The position numbers and the translations under genes are program-made. The notes under the pieces were generated by a model, which saw only the letters and a list, made by a program, of their open reading frames with translations, made no database searches and was not told the DNA's origin. This document shows positions 57,554-64,000 of a stretch of 64,000 nt of DNA, piece by piece. The DNA comes from Micromonospora qiuiae (GTDB lineage Bacteria; Actinomycetota; Actinomycetes; Mycobacteriales; Micromonosporaceae), in assembly GCF_016863555.1 (NCBI RefSeq), contig NZ_BOPC01000028.1, forward strand, positions 56,339 to 120,338, in the 5' to 3' direction. The number at the start of each line of letters is the position of its first letter. The first letter of the stretch is position 1.

Positions 57554-58750
57554 TCACAGGACGCCGGCCTCCTTGGCCTTGTCAATGTTCTTCAAGTGCT
57601 CGTTGTAGTCCTTGGTGAAGGCGGAGTTGCCCGCCTTGTCGATGGCCACGAAGAAGAGCCAGTTCCCGTTCGGCGGAGCCATGGCGCCCTCGAGGGCTTC
57701 CTTGCCAGGATTGTTGATCGGGGTGGGGACCATGCCGCGCAGCTTCCGGCTGTACGGGTTGTTGGTGTCGAGCAGTTCGTCCCTCGACATCTCAGCCGAC
57801 GTCTTGGTCTTCTGCCCCGTCATCTCCAGGTAGTAGTTGACCGTGACGTCCATTTCCAGGCAGCCGCAGTTGAAGGTTCCCGAGTACACCCGGTTGTAGG
57901 CGACCCGGGCGACCTTGCCGAGGTCCTTCTTGGTGCCGGCCTCGGCCTGCGCGAGGGAGGCGACGATCAACGCCTCGTACGGGCTGATCCCGCCGCGTTC
58001 CTTCTCCACCCGGTCGGCGAACTCCATCTGCCCGGTGACGGTGAGGAAGTGGTCCACCATCTGCTTGAGGATGGTCTCGGCGGTGGCGTCCGGCGGAATC
58101 TCGTAGGTGTCCGGGAAGAGAAAACCCTCGATCGACTTCTTGGACTTCTTGCCGTCGGTGCGCTTGAACCACCAGTCTGGCACGCCGAGCTTCTCCGGGT
58201 CCTTCGCGGCGGCCTCGAACTCCTTGACCGGAATGTCGGTGTGCTTGCTGAGCAACTTGAAGATGTTCTTCGCGGTGCGCCCCTCAGGGATGGTGATCCC
58301 GTTGACGATCCGGTTGGCCGGGTCGAGCATCGCGGCCAGGGCGCTCTCGCCGCTCATCTGCTTGCGCAACTTGTACGTGCCGGGCTGGATGTTGCGGCTG
58401 CGCGAGTTGTCGTTGGCCGCGTTGATGAACGCCTTGGTGCTCTTGACCACGTCGGCTTCGTAGAGCACCACGGCCATGTCGGCCAGGAACGCGCCCTGCG
58501 GAATCTGGACCGTCACCTCCTCGGTGCCGGCGCCGTCGTAGTCCGGGGTGGTGAGGAAGTTCTGGATCCGGTCGAAGCCGTAGAAGGCACCACCACCGAT
58601 GCCGCCGAGCAGCACCAGCGCCAGCAACAGGGCGAAGATCGTCTTGCCCCGGCCACCACCGGATCGGCCGTTGCGCTTACGACCGCGTCGGTGCTTGCCC
58701 TTGTCACCCCTCTCGCGCTCGTCGAACCCGAGATCCAGCTCGTCCATCAT
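57554..58750 (-). CDS. mltG: Endolytic murein transglycosylase MltG
   Basis: A 398-residue single-pass membrane protein. A charged cytoplasmic N-terminus (about 35 residues, Lys/Arg-rich) precedes one helix (37-60). The external part has a LysM-like region (TVQIPQGAFLADMAVVLYEA) and the YceG catalytic domain: NGITIPEGRTAKNIF, EGFLFPDTYEIPPDATAE and IVASLAQAEAGTKKDLGKVA with the catalytic Glu region, plus NPYSRKLRGMVPTPINNPGKEALE. It cuts nascent glycan strands. ATG at 58750 overlaps the ruvX stop (ATGA). Confidence 0.94.
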   Translation of the reverse strand: MMDELDLGFDERERGDKGKHRRGRKRNGRSGGGRGKTIFALLLALVLLGGIGGGAFYGFDRIQNFLTTPDYDGAGTEEVTVQIPQGAFLADMAVVLYEADVVKSTKAFINAANDNSRSRNIQPGTYKLRKQMSGESALAAMLDPANRIVNGITIPEGRTAKNIFKLLSKHTDIPVKEFEAAAKDPEKLGVPDWWFKRTDGKKSKKSIEGFLFPDTYEIPPDATAETILKQMVDHFLTVTGQMEFADRVEKERGGISPYEALIVASLAQAEAGTKKDLGKVARVAYNRVYSGTFNCGCLEMDVTVNYYLEMTGQKTKTSAEMSRDELLDTNNPYSRKLRGMVPTPINNPGKEALEGAMAPPNGNWLFFVAIDKAGNSAFTKDYNEHLKNIDKAKEAGVL

Positions 58751-59208
58751 GGCGTCCGCCTCCGCTGCGCATCCAGCCAGCTCTGCAGAATCTCTACCGC
58801 AGCGGCCTGGTCGACCACCGCGCGTTGTTTTTTCCCCCGGACACCCCGCTCGGCAAGTCTGCGACTCGCCACGACCGTGGACATCCTCTCGTCGGTCAGC
58901 GTCACCGGTACCGGCGATATCACACCAGCCAGAAGTCGAGCGTACGCCTTTACATGCTCCGCCGCGGGTCCATGCTTGCCGGCGAGGTTGACCGGAAGGC
59001 CCACCACCACCTCGACCGCCTCGTGCTCGGCGACCAGCGCGGCAAGTTCGGCGACGTCCGACGGCACCATGTCTGACCTGGGGTTCTGCTCCCTGGCGAG
59101 GGTGACCAGCGGGGTGGCGAGCACCCCGTGCGGATCGGACCGGGACACCCCCACCCGAACCTGGCCGACGTCCACGCCCAGCCGCACGCCACGAGGCAGC
59201 TCAGTCAC
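58747..59208 (-). CDS. ruvX: Holliday-junction-resolvase-like / pre-16S rRNA nuclease YqgF
   Basis: A 153-residue RNase H-fold protein. Motifs RLGVDVGQVRVGVSRSD (first Asp), VVVGLPVNLAGKHGPAAEHV, TLTDERMSTVVASRRL (acidic pair) and KKQRAVVDQAAAVEILQSWLD are all present. YqgF members take part in 16S rRNA 5' maturation. GTG at 59208. Coupled to mltG and 72 bases after alaS, the usual actinobacterial order. Confidence 0.95.
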   Translation of the reverse strand: MTELPRGVRLGVDVGQVRVGVSRSDPHGVLATPLVTLAREQNPRSDMVPSDVAELAALVAEHEAVEVVVGLPVNLAGKHGPAAEHVKAYARLLAGVISPVPVTLTDERMSTVVASRRLAERGVRGKKQRAVVDQAAAVEILQSWLDAQRRRTP

Positions 59209-59234
59209 GGGCCGTCACCTTCCCGACAGACAGG

Positions 59235-59263
59235 TCAGGGCGGACCGCTCCGGTCCGCCCTGA
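59235..59263. terminator. Hairpin between alaS and ruvX
   Basis: TCAGGGCGGACC and GGTCCGCCCTGA form a perfect 12-bp stem with a five-base loop, 18 bases after the alaS stop. It may reduce read-through into ruvX-mltG or protect the alaS mRNA end. Confidence 0.6.
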
Positions 59264-59280
59264 TCCGCCTCGCTGGTGGC

Positions 59281-61959
59281 TCACGCGTCGGCGATCGCCT
59301 TCTCGACCGTGAGCAGCAGGGTCGGCACCTCCGACTCGGGCAGCCCGCCGCCCTGGGCGAGGTCCGGACTGCCGCCCCCGCGACCCGAGAAGGCCGCCTT
59401 GACCAGGTCGTTCGCGGCCAGCCCTCGGCTGCGGGCGGCTGGGTTGACGGCCACCACCAGGGACGCCTTGCCGTTCGAGCGGGCCGCCACCGCGACCACA
59501 CCGGGTCGGGCCGGATCGATCCGGCCCCGGATCTCCTGGGCCAGGGTGCGTACGTCGTTGCCGGCCGCCCCCTCGGGCGCCTCGGTGCCGACGTACGCGA
59601 TCCCCCGCACGTCCTTGGCCTGGGCCGCCAGCGCCGCGGCGCCGCCGAGCACCAGTTGGGCGCGCAGCTTCTCCAACTCCTTCTCGGCGTCGCGCAGCTG
59701 GGTGACCGTCTGCTCGACCCGTTCGGCGACCTGCTCGGAGGGGACCCGGTACAGCTCGGCGAGGCGGGCCACCAGCAGGTGCTCACGGGCCAGGAAGTTG
59801 AACGCGTCCATGCCGACCAGCGCCTCGACCCGGCGTACGCCGGACCCGATGGACGACTCGGAGAGGATCTTGACCAGGCCGAGCTGGCCGGAGCGGGACA
59901 CGTGGGTGCCGCCGCACAGCTCGCGGGCGTAGTCGCCGACCTCGACCACCCGGACCTGATCGCCGTACTTCTCGCCGAACAGCGCCATCGCGCCGATGCG
60001 GCGCGCCTCCTCCATCGAGGTGACGAAGGCGTGCACCTCCAGGTCGGCCAGGAGCACCTCGTTGACCTGCTGTTCCACGTCGCGCAGCACGCTCGGCGCC
60101 ACCCCGGTCGCGGTGTTGAAGTCGAACCGGAGCCGGCCGGGGGCGTTCAGCGAGCCGGCCTGGGTGGCGGACTCGCCGAGGAAATTCCGCATCGTCTGGT
60201 GCACCAGGTGCGTCGCGGTGTGCGACCGGGAGATCGCCCGCCTGCGGCTGGTGTCGATCTCGGCGTAGCCGGTCTCCCCCGCTCGCACCTCGCCCCGGAT
60301 CACCCGGGCCCGGTGCACGATCAACCCGGGCACCGGCTGCTGCACGTCGAGGACCTCGACCTGGCCGCCACCGACGGTGATCATGCCGTGGTCGGGCTGC
60401 TGCCCGCCGCCCTCGGCGTAGAACGGGGTGGTGTCGAGCACCAGCTCGACCAGATCGCCCTCGACCGCCGCCGCGCGGGGGCCGTCGGTGCCCAGCACCG
60501 CCCGTACCGTCGACTCGCGGGACACCTCGGTGTAGCCGGTGAAGGTCACCGGACCACCCGCGTCGAGCACCGACCGGTACGCCGACAGGTCGGTGTGCCC
60601 GGTCTTACGGGCCTGCGCGTCAGCCTTGGCCCGGGACCGCTGGTCGGCCATCAGCCGGCGGAAGCCCTCCTGGTCGACGGTGAGGCCCTGCTCGGCGGCG
60701 ATCTCCAGGGTCAGGTCGATCGGGAAGCCGTAGGTGTCGTGCAGCTGGAACGCCTTGTCCCCGGAGAGCGCCTTGCCGCCCGCGGTGCGGGTCTCGGCGA
60801 TCGCGGTGTCCAGGATCGTGGTGCCGGCGCGCAGCGTGGCGAGGAAGGCGTCCTCCTCCGCGTACGCGTACGCGGCGATCCGGTCGAAGTCTGCTGCCAG
60901 TTCCGGGTACGACGGCGCCATGCAGTCCCGGGCCACCGGCAGCAGCTCGGGCAGCGCGCGCTCCTGCCAGCCGAGCAGCCGCACCGCCCGGATCGCCCGG
61001 CGCATGATCCGCCGCAACACGTACCCACGGCCCTCGTTGGACGGCGTCACCCCGTCACCGATCAGCATCAGCGCGGTACGCACGTGGTCGGCGACCACCC
61101 GCAGCCGCACGTCGTCCGGGTGTGACTGGTTGGCGGCCTGGCCGGAGTGCGCGCCGTACCGCTTGCCGGTCAGCTCGGCCGCCCGGTCCAGGATCGGCCG
61201 GACCTCGTCGATCTCGTAGAGGTTGTCGACGCCCTGCAGGATGGAGGCCATCCGCTCCAGGCCCATGCCGGTGTCGATGTTCTTCTTCGGCAGCTCACCG
61301 ACGATGCGGAAGTGCTCCTTGCTGGTCACGTCCGCGATCTCGTACTGCATGAAGACGAGGTTCCAGAACTCCAGGTACCGGTCCTCGTCCACCTCCGGGC
61401 CGCCCTCGGCGCCGTACGCCGGGCCACGGTCGTAGTACAGCTCCGAGCAGGGGCCCGCCGGGCCCGGGATGCCCATCGACCAGAAGTTGTCCGCCTTGCC
61501 GCGGCGCACGATCCGCTCCGCCGGCACGCCGGTGCGGCGCCAGATGTCGTACGCCTCGTCGTCGTCGAGGTAGACCGTCGCCCAGATCCGCTCCGGGTCC
61601 AGCCCGAAGCCGCCCTGATCGACCGGCTTGGTCACCAGCTCCCAGGCGAGCGGGATCGCCCCGTCCTTGAAGTAGTCACCGAAGGAGAAGTTGCCGTTCA
61701 TCTGGAAGAACGTGCCGTGCCGGCTGGTCTTGCCGACCTCGTCGATGTCCGGCGTACGGATGCACTTCTGCACGCTCACCGCACGCGGGTACGGCGGGGT
61801 CTGCTGGCCCAGGAAGTAGGGGACGAACTGCACCATACCGGCGTTGACGAACAGCAGGTTCGGGTCGCTGATGGCAGGCAGCGGAGCGGACGGCACCACG
61901 GCATGGCCGTGCGCCTCGAAGTGGGCGAGGTACCGCCGCTTGATCTCCGCCGTCTTCAT
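59281..61959 (-). CDS. alaS: Alanyl-tRNA synthetase
   Basis: An 892-residue class II synthetase. The aminoacylation core has [48 protein letters not shown] and [22 protein letters not shown] motifs (class II motifs 1-3). The editing domain has the zinc ligands HTATHLVH and [13 protein letters not shown]. The C-terminal domain for oligomerisation (DHHA1-like, [12 protein letters not shown]) ends the protein. ATG at 61959 has GGAGGAAC and overlaps the upstream gene (ATGA). No T-box leader was seen. Confidence 0.98.
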   Translation of the reverse strand: MKTAEIKRRYLAHFEAHGHAVVPSAPLPAISDPNLLFVNAGMVQFVPYFLGQQTPPYPRAVSVQKCIRTPDIDEVGKTSRHGTFFQMNGNFSFGDYFKDGAIPLAWELVTKPVDQGGFGLDPERIWATVYLDDDEAYDIWRRTGVPAERIVRRGKADNFWSMGIPGPAGPCSELYYDRGPAYGAEGGPEVDEDRYLEFWNLVFMQYEIADVTSKEHFRIVGELPKKNIDTGMGLERMASILQGVDNLYEIDEVRPILDRAAELTGKRYGAHSGQAANQSHPDDVRLRVVADHVRTALMLIGDGVTPSNEGRGYVLRRIMRRAIRAVRLLGWQERALPELLPVARDCMAPSYPELAADFDRIAAYAYAEEDAFLATLRAGTTILDTAIAETRTAGGKALSGDKAFQLHDTYGFPIDLTLEIAAEQGLTVDQEGFRRLMADQRSRAKADAQARKTGHTDLSAYRSVLDAGGPVTFTGYTEVSRESTVRAVLGTDGPRAAAVEGDLVELVLDTTPFYAEGGGQQPDHGMITVGGGQVEVLDVQQPVPGLIVHRARVIRGEVRAGETGYAEIDTSRRRAISRSHTATHLVHQTMRNFLGESATQAGSLNAPGRLRFDFNTATGVAPSVLRDVEQQVNEVLLADLEVHAFVTSMEEARRIGAMALFGEKYGDQVRVVEVGDYARELCGGTHVSRSGQLGLVKILSESSIGSGVRRVEALVGMDAFNFLAREHLLVARLAELYRVPSEQVAERVEQTVTQLRDAEKELEKLRAQLVLGGAAALAAQAKDVRGIAYVGTEAPEGAAGNDVRTLAQEIRGRIDPARPGVVAVAARSNGKASLVVAVNPAARSRGLAANDLVKAAFSGRGGGSPDLAQGGGLPESEVPTLLLTVEKAIADA

Positions 61960-62261
61960 CGCTGGTGTTCCTCCGGAAAGATCTCTCGGTCACCGATCTG
62001 CGGGTCCTCCCGCAACTCGGCGAACTGGTCGTCGAACGCCTCGCCCTGAGCGAACGCCTCGTGGATCTGCTGCTCCCGCTCGGCCATTCCGGCGCGTACG
62101 TCCGCCACGAAGCTACGCAGCTCCTCGACCAGGCCGCCAGCGGATTGTGACAGGTTGTCGGCGATGCCGGCGGGGGTGTACGCGTGCGCGGCGCGGGTCG
62201 CCTTGCGGACCACCACCACGCCGACGGCCAGCCCGATGCCCAGCCAGAACAGGCGCCTCAT
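61956..62261 (-). CDS. Small single-pass membrane protein, DUF6167-like
   Basis: A 101-residue protein: an N-terminal helix ([17 protein letters not shown]), the [15 protein letters not shown] motif and an acidic coiled tail ([16 protein letters not shown]). Found between DUF948 and alaS in actinomycetes; function unknown. ATG at 62261 has GGAGGTACGAGC. It overlaps alaS by four bases, so alaS translation may be coupled to it. Confidence 0.85.
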   Translation of the reverse strand: MRRLFWLGIGLAVGVVVVRKATRAAHAYTPAGIADNLSQSAGGLVEELRSFVADVRAGMAEREQQIHEAFAQGEAFDDQFAELREDPQIGDREIFPEEHQR

Positions 62262-62285
62262 GCTCGTACCTCCGCTTCCTCGCGG

Positions 62286-62747
62286 TCAGCGGTTCCCGCG
62301 CCGGGCGGCGCGCCGCTGAGCCTTGATGGTGTCGCGGACCTCGCGTTCGGTCTCCGCGTGCCGGCGGGCGGCGGTCGCCTTGCGCACCCCGTAGCCGAAC
62401 GCGGCCACCTTGACCAGCGGGTTGGCGGCGGCGGCGGAGACGACGGTGACCAGGTTGGCGACGTTGGCGCTGATGTTCTGCGCGTGGCTGGTCATCGCGT
62501 CGACCTTGGCCAGTTGCAGGTTCACGCCGTCTATCGACGTCTGGACCTGCTCCAACGTGACGTTGACGTTGCGGACGGTGGCGTTGACGTCACCGAGCAG
62601 CGGGCCGGTCCGGTCGTTGAGGTCGTTGATCATCCGGGTGGTGGCGTCCACCGTGTGACGCAACCGCAGGATGGGCAGCGTCAGGATCAGCACCAGCATC
62701 GCGAACGCGATCGCCGCGACCAACGCCGCGACTTCCAGAAAGCCCAC
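62286..62747 (-). CDS. DUF948 membrane protein
   Basis: A 153-residue protein with one N-terminal membrane helix (EVAALVAAIAFAMLVLILTLP) followed by a long amphipathic helix that repeats NDL-, NATV-, NVN- type heptads (about residues 35-110) and a basic C-terminus. DUF948 proteins are methyl-accepting-like coiled-coil proteins of unknown role. GTG at 62747 follows AGGAGG; a TTG start five codons upstream is less likely. Upstream of the DUF6167-like gene, same strand. Confidence 0.88.
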   Translation of the reverse strand: MGFLEVAALVAAIAFAMLVLILTLPILRLRHTVDATTRMINDLNDRTGPLLGDVNATVRNVNVTLEQVQTSIDGVNLQLAKVDAMTSHAQNISANVANLVTVVSAAAANPLVKVAAFGYGVRKATAARRHAETEREVRDTIKAQRRAARRGNR

Positions 62748-62893
62748 GCCTGTCCTCCTCAACCAGATGTCCCGGGACCTCGACGGTCCTGAGACGCACG
62801 ACCGTCTCGCCCACGACCAACGCCCGGCGGTCCGGCCAGCACGCGCACACGGGCCGCCAGAAGCAGACCCTACCGTCCGTGATGACGATCGGC

Positions 62894-64000
62894 TCAGGAC
62901 GGTGTTGATGGGGTCAACTCGCCCAGCGGATCCTCGCCGAGCGTCGGATAGGGGTCCACACCGGTCAGTGAGGGGTCCGTGGTCGGTTGTGGCCGGGTCC
63001 GCTCGTCGTCGATCGCGTTACGCACCTTCACCGACACCAACGATCCGGCGCACTCCTCCGCCGCGGTCGACGGATCCGGCTCCGGCACCACCGCCGGCTC
63101 CCCGTCCACCGGCGGCGGCACGCAGGCGGGTGCCCGCACCCAGAGGTCGAGGGTCAATTCGTCCCGCCGCCAGCAGGTGTAGCTGCCCTTCTCCTCCTGT
63201 TCGGGGCAGTAGTCCGGCGTCCACCGCTGCCAACCGTCCCGGCTCAGCGCGGCCTCGTAGACCTGGGCCGTCTCCTCCGGCGACCGCTCGGAGTTGACGG
63301 TGCGTTCCCGCAGCCGGCAGTCGAGCAGGCACCAGCGGCTGCCACTGACGTCATCGACCGGTTCGACGGCGGCCCAGTCGGGCACGTCCAGTTCGTTCAG
63401 CGAGACGAAGACCGGATCCTGCCGCATCGCCTGTACGCCGAAGAAGGCCGGGAGACCGCCGAGCAGGACCACGCTGACCACTGCCAGGATGATCGCCCGC
63501 ATCCGCTGCTCGCCACCGGCCTGCCGGCGCGATTCCTGGCCGACGTCGGACGGGTCGTCCTCGGGTCGGTCGGAGTCCGGGTGCTCCGGCTCGGTGGATC
63601 CCGGCAGCGGCGGTTCCGCACCGGGCCGTTGCCCGACCGGGTCGACGGAGGCCACGGCGGCCCGGGCCACGGCCGGGTTCTCGCCGGCACGCGGCGGCGG
63701 GGGCCCCGGTGGGACATCGGCGGGCTCGGGGGTCCGGTGCGGTGGCGCGGCGCGCCCGGCCAGCCGGTCGTCGGGTCGCAGGATCGGGGTGGCCGCGCGG
63801 GCCCCTGTCGGTGACGGTTCGCCATGTTCTCCGGTGACGCCGGTCGGACGTCCCGGGGCCGGACCGATCGGCGGGGCAACGCCGGGCCGAGCCGGGCCGC
63901 CATCGGGCCGCACCGGGCCGCCATCGGGCCGGGCCGGGCCGCCATCGGGCCGGGCCGGGCCGCCATCGGGCCGGGCCGGGCCGCCATCGGGCCGGGCCGG
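62894..64000 (-). CDS. Membrane-anchored Cys-rich extracellular protein with repetitive Pro-rich N-terminus (5' end beyond window)
   Basis: At least 369 residues; the frame is open to the right edge, so the start is outside. Order: Gly/Pro/Arg/Ala low-complexity N-terminus built of GGPARPD repeats, an acidic spacer, one membrane helix (IILAVVSVVLLGGLPAFFGV), then about 180 external residues with at least six Cys (WCLLDC, YCPEQE, YTCWRR, ACVPP, EECAGS). The first usual start seen inside, GTG at 63913, is within the repeat and may not be used. Function unknown; conserved upstream of alaS in this group is possible but not shown. Confidence 0.7.
   Translation of the reverse strand, partial: PARPDGGPARPDGGPARPDGGPARPDGGPVRPDGGPARPGVAPPIGPAPGRPTGVTGEHGEPSPTGARAATPILRPDDRLAGRAAPPHRTPEPADVPPGPPPPRAGENPAVARAAVASVDPVGQRPGAEPPLPGSTEPEHPDSDRPEDDPSDVGQESRRQAGGEQRMRAIILAVVSVVLLGGLPAFFGVQAMRQDPVFVSLNELDVPDWAAVEPVDDVSGSRWCLLDCRLRERTVNSERSPEETAQVYEAALSRDGWQRWTPDYCPEQEEKGSYTCWRRDELTLDLWVRAPACVPPPVDGEPAVVPEPDPSTAAEECAGSLVSVKVRNAIDDERTRPQPTTDPSLTGVDPYPTLGEDPLGELTPSTPS
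63890..64000. repeat. 21-bp tandem repeat reaching the window edge
   Basis: About five units of the type GGGCCGGGCCGGGCCGCCATC, encoding the heptapeptide PARPDGG on the minus strand. The units nearest the edge are identical; the inner ones have single changes. Copy number continues beyond the window. Confidence 0.9.

Noticed and set aside
59209..59280. T-box leader connected with alaS
   Set aside because: The hairpin lies downstream of alaS on its coding strand, not in its leader.

Overview
This window looks like chromosomal DNA of a high-GC actinomycete, most likely Micromonospora or another Micromonosporaceae genus. The evidence is GC-rich codon use with many GTG starts, an mIHF-gmk-rpoZ-coaBC-metK-priA run, a bldD gene beside the pyr operon, a PriA-like protein without Walker motifs, and Scr1/DUF397 and DUF5753 genes. 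No database search was possible, so family names come from motifs, length and gene order.

Layout. Positions 1-51 hold the end of an ABC-type ATPase gene, followed by a 0.6-kb non-coding stretch with degenerate repeats. Positions 683-5205 (minus) are the riboflavin operon ribD-ribE-ribM-ribBA-ribH behind an FMN riboswitch, with a hairpin covering the ribD ribosome binding site. A REC-GGDEF protein and rpe follow. Positions 7199-8924 hold an IS607-type element whose recombinase has lost its catalytic core while TnpB is complete; it abuts a lipoprotein gene. Positions 9876-19767 (minus) carry a housekeeping block: rsmB, fmt, def, a P-loop kinase/ParB-like fusion, priA, metK, coaBC, rpoZ, an unusual gmk and mihF. 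Positions 19940-30869 (minus) are pyrimidine synthesis (pyrR-pyrB-pyrC-carA-carB-pyrD, then bioA and pyrF), with a PyrR-type hairpin in the leader. bldD is divergent from pyrR.

Positions 31766-37878 (minus) hold aroC-aroK and aroB-aroQ-efp-nusB, split by an opposite-strand DUF2243-CtaG pair flanked by long palindromic repeats. Between aroC and aroE, genes adjacent in many actinobacteria, lies about 17 kb of accessory DNA: an HxlR/aldo-keto reductase pair; a tightly overlapping Wzx/Wzy/Wzz-type polysaccharide cluster with a sulfotransferase, an APH-fold protein and an EpsE/EpsF-like glycosyltransferase pair; a secreted propeller-like protein and a GH26-like hydrolase; a DUF5753 regulator/DUF397 pair; and a complete ISAzo13-type element. 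aroE, with an internal triplicated 36-bp repeat, a leaderless GH10 xylanase-like gene, and mltG, ruvX, alaS and small membrane-protein genes close the window. The last gene runs off the right edge through a 21-bp tandem repeat.

Common threads: most minus-strand genes are joined by ATGA/GTGA overlaps, implying translational coupling. Cyclic-di-GMP appears twice (a GGDEF-type protein, and BldD with an intact c-di-GMP binding signature), but no direct link to the polysaccharide genes can be shown from sequence. Two copies of one long inverted repeat (22226-22296 and 35968-36035), the decayed IS607 unit and the sulfotransferase-bearing polysaccharide cluster are the points most worth following up.
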